Shown here in pieces: positions 16,056-28,182 of a stretch of 64,000 nucleotides of DNA (positions within the stretch are counted from its first letter, which is position 1; every line of letters begins with the position of its first letter). Source of the stretch: Moraxella nasibovis (GTDB lineage Bacteria > Pseudomonadota > Gammaproteobacteria > Pseudomonadales > Moraxellaceae); NCBI RefSeq assembly GCF_029581575.1, contig NZ_CP089975.1, positions 496,001 to 560,000 of the forward strand, in the 5' to 3' direction. The position numbers were made by a program, and so were the translations under genes. The notes below the pieces were generated by a model. It saw only the letters and a program-made list of their open reading frames with translations. It was not told where the DNA came from and did no database searches.

Positions 16056-17102
16056 ATGAGAGTGTGGACGATGATTTGGGTGTTGTTGGTGGTGCTGATT
16101 GTCTGCTTGGCGTGCGTGGCGCTGTGGGTGCACATGCCGCTAGGGGTGTGGACATACGCATTCATCGGGCTTTTGGTTTGTTTGGCGTTTGCGCTTATTT
16201 TCGCCAAGTTTACTTCATTGCCCGTGCCAAGTTGGATCGCTGTCGTCTCGGTATTTTTGCCATTATCTGTATTTGCGTGGATTGGCATGATGCAGCCAAG
16301 CAATGATCGACACTGGAACCCTGAGGTGGCGCACATTGTTGATTATGCCCAAGACACCGCCAACCCCGATCTCATCACCGTCAAAAATGTGCGCAATTTT
16401 CACTGGCGCAGCGAGACGGACTATGACATCGACTGGCAAACACGCACCTACGACCTAAGCAAGCTTGATTCGATGGATTTGGTGGTATCGATTTGGGGTA
16501 ATGAAAACATTGCGCATACTTTTTTGACCTTTGGGTTTTTAGAGGGTGAGCGTTTGGCGTTTTCGGTGGAGATTCGCAAAGAGGCGCATGAGGAATTTTC
16601 AAGCATCGGCGGGTTTTTTCGGCAGTTTGAGCTCTCCATCATCGCCGCCACTGAGGCTGACATCATCTTTACTCGCTCAAACATCCGCAATGAGTCGGTG
16701 TATCTTTATCCCCTGACTTATGATCAAGAAAAAATGCGATCGCTTCTGTTGACTTATTTGGAGCAAGGACGCAAGCTTAATCAAAGCCCTGCTTGGTATA
16801 ATACCCTCACCAGCAACTGCACGACTTTCATCTATAAGATGGTGCGTCTCGTTGATGAGGACAGTCGGCAGCTGCCGATGGATTATCGAGTGTTGGTGTC
16901 GGGTCGTCTGCCCAGCTATTTGATCGAGCTTGGAGTGATTCGCCCACATGATACGGCGGCGGCATGGAAAGATAAGGCGCACCTAAATCCAAAAGTCGCC
17001 AAATACGGCACCATTCAGCCGTCTGAGCAAGATTTTTCGCAGGCAATCCGTGAGCATTTGCCAAGAAAAGAGGGTCTATCAAAAGAGTTGCCGAGCTTTT
17101 AG
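16056..17102 (+). CDS. Lnb_N/DUF4105 membrane protein
   Basis: 348 residues. Three hydrophobic segments occupy residues 5-27, 30-50 and 58-79; the rest is a periplasmic DUF4105 domain. It has a papain-like Cys/His pair: NIAHTFLTFGF (His154) and TSNCTTFIYK (Cys255). The family is now named after the N-terminal periplasmic domain of Lnb, a lipoprotein N-acylation enzyme. Whether this protein acylates lipoproteins is not shown; an amidase/acyltransferase-like reaction on envelope lipids or proteins fits the fold. It is coupled to tag by a two-base gap, which looks accidental in function. Confidence 0.85.
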   Translation: MRVWTMIWVLLVVLIVCLACVALWVHMPLGVWTYAFIGLLVCLAFALIFAKFTSLPVPSWIAVVSVFLPLSVFAWIGMMQPSNDRHWNPEVAHIVDYAQDTANPDLITVKNVRNFHWRSETDYDIDWQTRTYDLSKLDSMDLVVSIWGNENIAHTFLTFGFLEGERLAFSVEIRKEAHEEFSSIGGFFRQFELSIIAATEADIIFTRSNIRNESVYLYPLTYDQEKMRSLLLTYLEQGRKLNQSPAWYNTLTSNCTTFIYKMVRLVDEDSRQLPMDYRVLVSGRLPSYLIELGVIRPHDTAAAWKDKAHLNPKVAKYGTIQPSEQDFSQAIREHLPRKEGLSKELPSF

Positions 17103-17128
17103 TGCAGTTTAATGCAGTTTTTTTCATC

Positions 17129-17160
17129 TTAATGTCATCTCGCTTTAATGTCGTCTCGCT
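17129..17160. repeat. tandem duplication, 16 bp, two copies
   Basis: TTAATGTCATCTCGCT (17129-17144) is followed directly by TTAATGTCGTCTCGCT (17145-17160), 15 of 16 identical. It starts 27 bases after the stop of the DUF4105 gene. The upstream stretch 17103-17120 is also a doubled TGCAGTTTAA-like unit. Confidence 0.8.
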
Positions 17161-17219
17161 GCTTGATGGCGACTGTGCGGTGGGCAAGGTGGTGTTTGCA
17201 AGGGCGTGGGTGCTGTTAA

Positions 17220-19007
<1,788 letters not shown>

Positions 19008-19013
19008 TTTCAT

Positions 19014-19046
19014 CAAAAAGCATGCCGTCGTTCGGTGTGCTTTTTG
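19014..19046 (+). terminator. probable terminator after pyrG
   Basis: CAAAAAGCATGCC pairs imperfectly with GGTGTGCTTTTTG; T-run at the end. It suggests kdsA also has its own promoter. Confidence 0.65.
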
Positions 19047-19135
19047 TTCAGTCTGGGTGTTTGTGAGCGACCAGTGTTATAAGCCTGTATGACAAATTGG
19101 ATTTAACAGTAATTTTAACCAAAAAGGAAAAGCCG

Positions 19136-19999
19136 ATGACGCAGTCATTAAATAAGCCTCAGTCGCACATCAATGTGGCAGGGATTGAGATTGGCAATGA
19201 TAAGCCGTTTGTACTGTTTGGCGGTATGAATGTCTTGGAAAGCCGCGAGCTTGCTTTTGAGATCGCTGAGCAGTACATTGACATCTGCTCACGCCTAAAC
19301 ATCGGCTATGTGTTCAAGGCAAGCTTTGATAAGGCGAACCGTTCAAGTCTGTATTCTTTTCGAGGCCCCAGCCTTGAAACGGGCTTGACTTGGTTAAATG
19401 ACATCAAAGAAAAGTACGATGTGCCCATCATCACCGATGTGCATGAGCCTTATCAGGCAGCGCCTGTGGCGAAAGTGGCAGACATCATTCAGTTGCCTGC
19501 ATTTTTGTCTCGTCAAACCGACCTTGTGAGTGCAATGGCAAAGACTGGTGCGGTGATTAACATCAAAAAAGCACAATTTCTTGCGCCACATGAGATGCGC
19601 CACATCATCAATAAATGCCTAGAGGCGGGCAATGACAAGGTCATCTTGTGTGAGCGTGGCACGGCGTTTGGTTACAACAATCTGGTCGTGGACATGCTTG
19701 GCTTTGACACCATGAAAGCGATGAATGTGCCGGTGTTTTTTGATGTGACGCATGCTTTGCAGGAGCCAGGCGCTCGTGCTGACAGTGCAGGCGGTCGCCG
19801 TCATCAGATCACCACTTTGGCTCGTGCGGGCATGGCGACAGGCTTGGCAGGGCTGTTTTTGGAGGCGCATCCAAATCCTGATGAGGCAAAGTGTGACGGT
19901 CCTTGCGCACTTCGACTCTCGCAGTTGGAGCCTTTCTTGGCTCAGTTAAAGCAGCTGGACAGTCTGGTCAAGGGCTTTGAAGTGCTGGACACACACTAA
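19136..19999 (+). CDS. kdsA: 3-deoxy-8-phosphooctulonate synthase
   Basis: KdsA joins phosphoenolpyruvate and arabinose 5-phosphate, the first committed step toward Kdo of lipopolysaccharide/lipooligosaccharide. Conserved blocks are [66 protein letters not shown] and [10 protein letters not shown]. The ATG at 19136 follows AAGGA at a good distance. The protein has 287 residues, close to the usual 280-285. It shows that the organism makes a Kdo-containing outer-membrane lipid. Confidence 0.97.
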   Translation: MTQSLNKPQSHINVAGIEIGNDKPFVLFGGMNVLESRELAFEIAEQYIDICSRLNIGYVFKASFDKANRSSLYSFRGPSLETGLTWLNDIKEKYDVPIITDVHEPYQAAPVAKVADIIQLPAFLSRQTDLVSAMAKTGAVINIKKAQFLAPHEMRHIINKCLEAGNDKVILCERGTAFGYNNLVVDMLGFDTMKAMNVPVFFDVTHALQEPGARADSAGGRRHQITTLARAGMATGLAGLFLEAHPNPDEAKCDGPCALRLSQLEPFLAQLKQLDSLVKGFEVLDTH

Positions 20000-20074
20000 G
20001 TTTGATCGGTATTTATTTTATAAAGGCTAATAGGCGCTTGATAAGACGCTGGTTTATCAAGTTGATTGATTGTT

Positions 20075-21426
<1,352 letters not shown>

Positions 21427-21430
21427 TTGA

Positions 21431-21871
21431 GTGTCTTTCGTGGTCAGTGCAGCAACCAAAAAACCATCGCCCACCTTGCCGCCTAAGCGCTTGGGGGCGA
21501 TCGGCTATCTGTGTTTGATTGGCTTGGGATTGGTGGTGCTGGCTTTGTTGCAGCATCAGTATTGGCATGGCGAAAATGGTCACGCCAATTTGGTGGCGCT
21601 CAATGAGCAAATCGCCAAGCAAAACACCATCAACACTGAGCAAGCCTATGTCAATAATCTTTTGCGTGCCGATGTGCGTGATCTAAAAACACAAACTTCC
21701 GCCATCGAAGAGCACGCTAGGATCGACCTAGGGCTCATCAAGTCTGGCGAGACTTTTTATCAGCTGTCAAATGCGCCCATCACTTACAGCAGGCAGATGA
21801 TCGAAAGTGAGGAGGCGGACGCCACCGAGCCTGTCGATGGCTTGGAGCTGACCGACGGCACGACACAATGA
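21431..21871 (+). CDS. ftsB: cell division protein FtsB
   Basis: Short bitopic membrane protein of the FtsQBL divisome complex. The N-terminal cytoplasmic arm is longer than usual (about 22 residues). It is followed by a membrane helix (AIGYLCLIGLGLVVLALLQHQYW) and a coiled coil (LVALNEQIAKQNTINTEQAYVNNLLRADVRDLK), then the conserved EEHARIDLGLIKSGETFYQL. Start is a GTG at 21431 directly after the eno stop. The 146-residue length exceeds E. coli FtsB (103) because of the N-terminal arm and an acidic tail. The place between eno and ispD is the standard one. Confidence 0.93.
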   Translation: MSFVVSAATKKPSPTLPPKRLGAIGYLCLIGLGLVVLALLQHQYWHGENGHANLVALNEQIAKQNTINTEQAYVNNLLRADVRDLKTQTSAIEEHARIDLGLIKSGETFYQLSNAPITYSRQMIESEEADATEPVDGLELTDGTTQ

Positions 21872-21878
21872 TGATGAG

Positions 21879-21909
21879 ATAAGATTGGCAGTGCCAGTCT
21901 TATTTTTTT
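21879..21909 (+). terminator. probable terminator between ftsB and ispD
   Basis: ATAAGATTGGC/GCCAGTCTTAT with a 3-nt loop and a following T-run. It weakens transcription into ispD. Confidence 0.75.
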
Positions 21910-21926
21910 AGGATTTAGGAGTGAAT

Positions 21927-22631
21927 ATGAAGGACGCACATCAGGTGCATGGACTCATCGTGGCGGCAGGCAAAGGCTTGCGTCTTGGGGCGGATAGACC
22001 TAAGCAATATCTACAAATCACCGATAAGACAGTGCTTGAAGAGAGCGTGGCAAGACTGAATGTCGATGCGCTGTCTGATTTGACTTTGGTGGTCGCCAAG
22101 GATGATGCGTATGCGGCAAAGCTGTCGTTTGATTTTGCTGGGGAGGTTCATCGGACCTTTGGCGGCGATGAGCGATGGCAATCGGTGAAAAATGGCGTTA
22201 AGAGCATTCGAGACAGAGGTGCAAAAGACACAGACTGGGTGCTCATTCATGATGCTGCAAGACCTTGTCTACCTAGGGCGGATCTGATGGCGGTATTGAC
22301 AGCTTTAAAGCAGACGACGCATGATGGCGTGATACTTGCAGCACCTGTGGTGGATACCCTAAAACAAGTCGATGGTAGCAGTGTCGTTAAGACGGTGAGT
22401 AGAGAAGGGCTGTGGCAGGCGCAAACGCCGCAGATTTTTCGGCTCGGTGCGTTAGAGAAGGTGCTGGCTGAGGTGGCGGCGCAAGGTCTTGTCATCACTG
22501 ATGAGGCGAGTGGCTTTGAGATGTTGGGGCTTTCGGTGGAGGTGGTTGCAGGGTCACGGCTGAACATGAAGCTGACCTATGCCGAAGACTTGCCGCTTTT
22601 GCGGTTTATTTTGTCGGACTTGATTGAGTAG
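21927..22631 (+). CDS. ispD: 2-C-methyl-D-erythritol 4-phosphate cytidylyltransferase
   Basis: IspD makes CDP-methylerythritol in the MEP isoprenoid pathway, two steps after Dxs (also in this window). It shows VHGLIVAAGKGLRLGADRPKQYL, DWVLIHDAARPCLPRADL, APVVDTLK and EGLWQAQTPQIFR with TDEASGFEMLG. The ATG at 21927 has AGGA six bases upstream; the GTG at 21921 is too close to it. 234 residues, normal. Confidence 0.97.
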   Translation: MKDAHQVHGLIVAAGKGLRLGADRPKQYLQITDKTVLEESVARLNVDALSDLTLVVAKDDAYAAKLSFDFAGEVHRTFGGDERWQSVKNGVKSIRDRGAKDTDWVLIHDAARPCLPRADLMAVLTALKQTTHDGVILAAPVVDTLKQVDGSSVVKTVSREGLWQAQTPQIFRLGALEKVLAEVAAQGLVITDEASGFEMLGLSVEVVAGSRLNMKLTYAEDLPLLRFILSDLIE

Positions 22632-22667
22632 TCGCTCATTGGGCACATCTGTGTTTTAGGAGGGGTC

Positions 22668-25118
22668 ATGCTAAGCGTCATCAGTATCGTCATCATCGCC
22701 ATCATGCTTGGGGTGCTGGCACTCATGCCAAAAGTGGTGCTAAGCGATACGATGTCACAAGAGATTCTTGCCCCTTGGTCGTTTGAGGTGCTGTCGATTT
22801 TTTTGATTTTGGCGTGCGTGCTGCTGACCATCAGGATGTCAAAGTCTTTTTTTCGGCGTGTGTTTGGCGCCTTTGTCATTTTAGTCATCATCACATTGTT
22901 TGGGCTGCGAGCGATGATGGCGCATCATCAATTTGAGCAGTTTGTCGTGGACAAGCCCTATACGGTGACGGCAAATGTGCACATCAGCCAAATCAGTGAC
23001 AGCGTGTATGACGAGCTTTTGGGGGCGGCTTATCGTCAGCAGGCGTTCATCGATGACTTGGTGCCAGTGGCGCATCTGCACGCTGACGCTACCCGCCTGA
23101 AAAATCCTTTTGCCACAAATGACACGGCGCCCATGTCAGTGCCAGATATGCCTGATGACAGTCAGCTGGACGGTCGGCTGCCAGACGGCATGACGGTGCT
23201 TTTGATGGCAAATGCACGCCAAGCCAAGGATTTAGAGCGCCTTGATGAGCTGCTGCCAAACACGCACGCTCGCATGACTTTGCAAATTGAGCCGATCGCC
23301 ACTTCAAAAAGCGCCAGTGGTTTTGATAGTAATGTTTGGCTGCGCACCAGAGGCATTCACGCAACCGCACGCATTTTATCCATCGATGCTGTCACGCCAG
23401 TGAGTCATGATGGCATTGAGGGTTATTTACAAGGGCTGCGTCAGACACTAAGAGCGCATTTTTATACCGACTGGCATCAGATGGATACGCCAAGCCAAAG
23501 AGCCAAAGCGGTGACTTTGAGTCTTTTGACGGGTGACCGTGCGCTGATAGACCGTGCAACAAAAGACCTGTATCAGCTGGCAGGGATTTCACATTTATTG
23601 GCGATTTCTGGTACGCATGTGGTGTTTTTGGCGGTGATGTTGGCAGGTCTTGGCACTTGGCTGATTGACAAAGTTTATCCCAGTCTTTATATGACCGTGG
23701 CAAGATGGCAGGTGCGGCTTGCCGTGATGGTGACGGCGAGCGTGATTTATGCGCTGTTTACTGGCTTTGATGTGCCTGCCGTGCGTACGGTGTATATGCT
23801 TGGCGTGTTGGCATTGGCAAGGTATTTGGTGCTGCCTTTGTCCAATTTGTCCATATTGTTTTTGGTGGGGCTGGTCATGGCGTGGCTTGACCCTTATGTG
23901 CTGTGGCAGGCGGGGTTTTGGCTGTCTTTTGTGGCGGTGCTGCTGCTCATGCGCTATGAGACGGCGCTCATGCAAGGTGCGACTGGCGCTTTGGGTCTTT
24001 GGCAAGATGTCAGGCAGCTTGTGGGACTGCAAGTTTGGCTGTTTGTTGCCATGCTGCCCTTGTCGTTACTGTTTTTTGGTAAGGTGTCGCTGTGGGGCGT
24101 GCTGGTCAATTTGTTTGCCGTCGGGCTGTTTGGGGCGGTGATTGTGCCAGTCAATCTGCTTGCTGGCGTGGTATTTGCCATCTCGCCTGCCATCGCTGAT
24201 GCGCTATGGGCGGTGTCGTCTGCCATCTTGGCGTGGCTTCATGAGGCATTTGAGCTGTTTTTATTGGGTGATTCTTGGCTCTATGCGCCATTTGGGGCGG
24301 TAGGGTTTGTGCTGTTTGTGATGGCTTTATTGCCCATGATTTATAAGGGTCTGCCAAAGATGGCGATGATTTTGCCGCTGGCGGTGCTAGGTCTTATGCT
24401 TATAAAAAATGAGCTGTTTGTGCAGCACAGCGAGGCGACGACGGTCTGGGTGGTGCCAACCGATCAAAGAGCGATGCAGGCGGTGCTTATCAAAAGCGAT
24501 GGGGCGGCTTGGCTTTTGTTATCCGACTTTGGCATGAAGTCGCCAAGTCTGACTCATGGTGACATGCTGATCGATGCGCTGCGTCGTCAGGGTGTGCGCA
24601 CGCTGACAGGGGTGGTGGTGCAGACGCCAAGTGCGCATTTGCCCAAGATGGTGGCGGACATTCATGCCAAAGTGCCTGTTTTGCATTATTGGCAGGCGGG
24701 GCGTGAGACAGTGGCTTTAAGTGGACTGGTGACGCAGGACTGTCAGGCAGGGTGGGTACACCAAGATGGCGAGCTGTCGCTGCGAGCGCTGACAGGCTGG
24801 CGTGAGATCGCTGATGAGACGGTGTGGGGGTGTAGCATTGAGCTTAGCAGCCAAAAACCCATACAGCGCATTGATGATGTGCAAAATACCACGCAAGATG
24901 CCACGTTCGATGCGCCCGTCCCCTTGGATGGCGTGCGCCGTGTGATCATCAATGCTGCGATGCATGAAAACACTTGGACGCTTTGGCAGTGGATTTGTCA
25001 AGATGAAAATACCCCCATCGCTGCTCGGGCGACCGTTTATGATGGGCTGTGGCTGTCGCATTCTTTGGCGCATGACGACGATGAATTGCAGCAGGTGTTT
25101 AAAGCGACGCCTTGGTAG
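22668..25118 (+). CDS. comEC: ComEC/Rec2 competence DNA channel protein
   Basis: Inner-membrane channel that passes single-stranded DNA into the cytoplasm in natural transformation. 816 residues, with an N-terminal hydrophobic pair (1-60), a periplasmic DUF4131-type OB region (about 75-245), and the competence domain with about ten helices. That domain contains TLSLLTGDRALIDRATKDLYQLAGISHLLAISGTHVVFLAVMLAG. The C-terminal 230 residues sit where ComEC proteins carry a metallo-beta-lactamase-like domain. Here the usual metal-binding histidines (HxHxDH) and DVGQG motif are not visible. AGGAGGGGTC precedes the ATG, a very strong ribosome site. Confidence 0.94.
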   Translation: MLSVISIVIIAIMLGVLALMPKVVLSDTMSQEILAPWSFEVLSIFLILACVLLTIRMSKSFFRRVFGAFVILVIITLFGLRAMMAHHQFEQFVVDKPYTVTANVHISQISDSVYDELLGAAYRQQAFIDDLVPVAHLHADATRLKNPFATNDTAPMSVPDMPDDSQLDGRLPDGMTVLLMANARQAKDLERLDELLPNTHARMTLQIEPIATSKSASGFDSNVWLRTRGIHATARILSIDAVTPVSHDGIEGYLQGLRQTLRAHFYTDWHQMDTPSQRAKAVTLSLLTGDRALIDRATKDLYQLAGISHLLAISGTHVVFLAVMLAGLGTWLIDKVYPSLYMTVARWQVRLAVMVTASVIYALFTGFDVPAVRTVYMLGVLALARYLVLPLSNLSILFLVGLVMAWLDPYVLWQAGFWLSFVAVLLLMRYETALMQGATGALGLWQDVRQLVGLQVWLFVAMLPLSLLFFGKVSLWGVLVNLFAVGLFGAVIVPVNLLAGVVFAISPAIADALWAVSSAILAWLHEAFELFLLGDSWLYAPFGAVGFVLFVMALLPMIYKGLPKMAMILPLAVLGLMLIKNELFVQHSEATTVWVVPTDQRAMQAVLIKSDGAAWLLLSDFGMKSPSLTHGDMLIDALRRQGVRTLTGVVVQTPSAHLPKMVADIHAKVPVLHYWQAGRETVALSGLVTQDCQAGWVHQDGELSLRALTGWREIADETVWGCSIELSSQKPIQRIDDVQNTTQDATFDAPVPLDGVRRVIINAAMHENTWTLWQWICQDENTPIAARATVYDGLWLSHSLAHDDDELQQVFKATPW

Positions 25119-25285
25119 TGGGGTGGCTTTTTTAATCAGCTGCGATTAATCAGGCTTGATCTTTAAACTACCTGATAAAAACCCATATTTTACTTCATTT
25201 GCCATTGAATTTTTGTATAAACGACCCATGTATGCTTGATTATCCATTTTTCATTGCATTTTAAAAAGCCCATAAGGATCAGCGT

Positions 25286-26332
25286 ATGGCATGGCCACCA
25301 AACCCCAACCCTCATTCAAATCCCAACCCAAACCCCAATCCAAATCAGACGCAGCCCACGCATCTTACACCACAGACGCCTGAGTGGCAGATCATCGAAA
25401 AGACCATGCTGGCAAGCGTCGAAGAGCAGCGCCGAGCTCGCCGATGGAGCATATTTTTTAAGCTTTTGACTTTCGCTTATGTGGTGTTTTTTGTGCTGAT
25501 GCTGACTCGTGGTTGTACGCCTGCTGGCATGTCAAGCGGCGCACCCATGGGCATCGGTGAGCCGCATCTGGCGGTGATCGATGTGCGTGGGGCAATTTCG
25601 GCAAACAGCGAGACCAGTGCGCACCATATCAACAGCGCTCTTAATGAAGCTTTTGAAAATGAGCAAGCCAAAGCGGTGGCGCTTGCCATCAATTCTCCGG
25701 GTGGCTCGCCTGTGCAGTCTGACGAAGTCTGGCAGATGGCAATGCAGCTCAAAAAAGAACACCCCGACAAAAAACTCTATGCCGTCATCGGCGATACGGG
25801 TGCATCGGGTGCGTATTACATCGCTTCGGCGGCTGATGAGATTTGGGTCAATTCATCAAGTTTGGTCGGCTCCATCGGTGTCATCATGTCAGGCTACAAC
25901 ATTGAGCGTTTGCTTGACAAGGCGGGTATCGCTGACCGCACCATGACCGCAGGCGAGTATAAAGATATCTTGTCGATGACCCGCCCGATGAGTGAGACCG
26001 AGCGTGCGCATGTACAAAAGTTGCTCGATACCACACATCAAAACTTCATCGATGCAGTCAAAGAAGGTCGTGGCGACAAGCTTAAAAATGCTGATGAAAG
26101 CCAGATTTTCTCAGGGCTGTTTTGGACAGGTAAAGAGTCGGTCGAACTGGGTCTTGCTGATAAAATCGGTGGCATGAGCCAACTTGAAAAAGAGCTGGAT
26201 TTGACGCAGGTGAATTACAGCTACATTGATCCGGTCAAGCAGTTTTTTGACCGCTTTGGTGTGCAGGTCGGCAAGGGCTTGGGTCAGGGCGTAAAAATTG
26301 GTTTGCTTGATGATGAGCAGACGATGAAATGA
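25286..26332 (+). CDS. sppA: signal peptide peptidase SppA (S49 family)
   Basis: Membrane serine protease that degrades cleaved signal peptides. 348 residues, a single-domain (short) form. The N-terminus is an unusual Asn-Pro repeat (NPNPNPNPN, residues 12-20). One membrane helix follows (about 57-73), then AINSPGGSPVQSDEVWQ, catalytic Ser174 in TGASGAYYIASAADEIWV and Lys226 in MTAGEYKDILS. These form the Ser/Lys dyad of S49 enzymes. AAGGATCAGCGT precedes the ATG; a strong terminator follows the stop. Confidence 0.95.
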   Translation: MAWPPNPNPHSNPNPNPNPNQTQPTHLTPQTPEWQIIEKTMLASVEEQRRARRWSIFFKLLTFAYVVFFVLMLTRGCTPAGMSSGAPMGIGEPHLAVIDVRGAISANSETSAHHINSALNEAFENEQAKAVALAINSPGGSPVQSDEVWQMAMQLKKEHPDKKLYAVIGDTGASGAYYIASAADEIWVNSSSLVGSIGVIMSGYNIERLLDKAGIADRTMTAGEYKDILSMTRPMSETERAHVQKLLDTTHQNFIDAVKEGRGDKLKNADESQIFSGLFWTGKESVELGLADKIGGMSQLEKELDLTQVNYSYIDPVKQFFDRFGVQVGKGLGQGVKIGLLDDEQTMK

Positions 26333-26339
26333 TGACCAC

Positions 26340-26371
26340 AAAAAACGCACTTTTATCGGTGCGTTTTTTTA
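26340..26371. terminator. terminator after sppA
   Basis: AAAAAACGCAC/GTGCGTTTTTTT stem with an 8-nt loop. A-runs and T-runs on both sides mean it may serve both strands. Confidence 0.88.
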
Positions 26372-26410
26372 TTGATTGGGTGTTTTTTTTATGAGATTGG
26401 CGAATGGCAA

Positions 26411-26713
26411 TCAGCCCAAATCGCAATTTTTATTGACATCAGCAAGCGCCTCGTCAATGATTTTTTGACTGACGCCTTTTTTACGAAGTTTTTCGATAAA
26501 CAGCACATCATCAGCCAAGCTATAATTACAATTATCGCGGTCAAGACCTTGGCGAATGTACAGGCGAATCAAGCCCTGAATGCGGTTGAAGCCGTGTGCG
26601 CCAGCCGTCTCTTCAAGATGACCGATGATCTCTTCGGACAGACGAAGATGGATGGGGCGCATGATGATTTCTGGGTGATTGGAAAATTTGTTTTTAATTT
26701 TTGGGGAAATCAT
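26411..26713 (-). CDS. ribbon-helix-helix DNA-binding protein
   Basis: Up to 100 residues. RPIHLRLSEEIIGHLEETAGAHGFNRIQGLIRLYIRQGL has the beta-strand plus two helices of CopG/Arc-type regulators, followed by a short helical tail. An internal ATG at 26662 would start exactly at this domain (83 residues) and is about as likely, since neither has a clear ribosome site. Such proteins are often antitoxins or plasmid-type repressors. No toxin partner is next to it; the neighbours are sppA and prmA. It probably represses its own gene. Confidence 0.7.
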   Translation of the reverse strand: MISPKIKNKFSNHPEIIMRPIHLRLSEEIIGHLEETAGAHGFNRIQGLIRLYIRQGLDRDNCNYSLADDVLFIEKLRKKGVSQKIIDEALADVNKNCDLG

Positions 26714-26803
26714 GGGAATACTGGTTTTTTTAAAGGTTTGATTGGCCTTTATTTTATCACATTTTTTGAGAAAAATTAACCGCTCATTTGCAATAATTTG
26801 TGA

Positions 26804-26827
26804 TTTTCAGGCATATTTTCTGGCATA
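26804..26827. repeat. tandem duplication, 12 bp, two copies
   Basis: TTTTCAGGCATA (26804-26815) then TTTTCTGGCATA (26816-26827), 11 of 12 identical, in the AT-rich gap before prmA. The rest of 26714-26999 shows no gene. Confidence 0.65.
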
Positions 26828-26999
26828 TTTTATGGGTGGCGACGGTGAATTAAACCGCCATTCATCGGTAAAATTTGCTATAATGACCGCAAAATGCAAA
26901 TCATTAAAAACCTTAATGACGCTGTTTTGATTTGTGATGGTGTCATTGTGTTTATTTATGGGCTGTATTAACTTCATTTAATCATTTTAAAGGTGTCTT

Positions 27000-27929
27000 A
27001 TGTCGTGGCAACAACTGCATTTACAATGCCCAAAAGATAAAGTGGACTTTGCCGAAGCGTTATTTTACGAAGAAGGAGCGGTGTCTATCATCTTAGAAGA
27101 CGCAGGCGATGAGCCATTATTTGAACCCATGCCAGGGGAAGAGCCGCTGTGGCAAGATGTCGTGATGACGGCAATTTTTGATACCAATTCTGATGACCGC
27201 TTTGACGGCACGGACTTTGAAGGCATGGCAAGCACCATCGCCGCCCAAGTGGGAGCGACTCGTTTTTGGACGACACGCCTTGACGACAAAGACTGGTCTC
27301 GTGAGTGGATGAAGCATTATCAGCCTGTCAAATGTGCAGGCAACTTATGGATCATCCCAGAATGGCTGGACGCACCAGACCCAGACGCCATCAATCTGAT
27401 CCTAGACCCCGGTCTTGCCTTTGGTACAGGCTATCACGCCACCACTCGCCTATGTCTTGATTGGCTGTCAGCACAAGATTTGACCGATAAAGTGGTCATT
27501 GACTACGGCTGCGGTTCTGGTGTGCTTGGTGTGGCGGCTCTGCTACTGGGTGCAAAATCCGTCTTGGCGGTGGATATTGACCCGCAAGCTGTTCTTGCCA
27601 CCAAACAAAATGCCGCTCTAAATGGCGTGACTGACCGCTTGCAGGTGTTTTTACCAGAAGAGTTTGTAGAATACCGCAAACAGCATGGCGAGCCTGTGGA
27701 TACCATCACCGCCAACATTCTTGCCAAGCCTTTGATCAGCTTTGCTCCGTATTTTAGCACCCTGCTTAAAGACGGTGGTTCTATCGTGCTGGCGGGACTC
27801 ATCACCAACCAAACCCAAGAGGTGATTGACGCTTATACGCCGTTTTTCACCTTGGATGCGGCATTTAATTATGACAAGCCAGAAGACAGCCATTGGCACA
27901 GACTCTCAGGTACCAAAAAAGTAGCCTAA
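27000..27929 (+). CDS. prmA: ribosomal protein L11 methyltransferase
   Basis: PrmA trimethylates ribosomal protein L11 using S-adenosylmethionine. 309 residues with the L11-recognition N-domain (first 60 residues, WQQLHLQCPKDKVDFAEALFYEEGA) and a Rossmann methyltransferase. Key blocks are LDPGLAFGTGYHATTRLCLDWL, VIDYGCGSGVLGVAALLLGA, AVDIDPQAVLATKQNAALNG and the catalytic TANILAKPLISFAP. Its gene is monocistronic, with a terminator 12 bases after the stop. Confidence 0.97.
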   Translation: MSWQQLHLQCPKDKVDFAEALFYEEGAVSIILEDAGDEPLFEPMPGEEPLWQDVVMTAIFDTNSDDRFDGTDFEGMASTIAAQVGATRFWTTRLDDKDWSREWMKHYQPVKCAGNLWIIPEWLDAPDPDAINLILDPGLAFGTGYHATTRLCLDWLSAQDLTDKVVIDYGCGSGVLGVAALLLGAKSVLAVDIDPQAVLATKQNAALNGVTDRLQVFLPEEFVEYRKQHGEPVDTITANILAKPLISFAPYFSTLLKDGGSIVLAGLITNQTQEVIDAYTPFFTLDAAFNYDKPEDSHWHRLSGTKKVA

Positions 27930-27940
27930 TTTCAAAAGCC

Positions 27941-27982
27941 ATAAAAATCCGCTTTTATCAGGTATAAAAGCGGATTTTTTAT
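27941..27982. terminator. terminator after prmA
   Basis: ATAAAAATCCGCTTTTA pairs with TAAAAGCGGATTTTTTAT around a 7-nt loop: a long stem with T-rich arm. Confidence 0.88.
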
Positions 27983-28182
27983 GGTAATGTCAAGGCTGGC
28001 AAGCGGTTTATGGTTAATATCAAGCCAGTCGGCATATTCATCAAAAATAAAAACCGATTTTGACTTTATAAAATCCGCCAAAAATGCTATCATTTGCCTT
28101 TGGGCTTGGTTACAATTTTTGACAAATTGTAACAAACAGCCGTCTATTACACTTACCGAATTTATAAAGTAATGCAGCTTTT

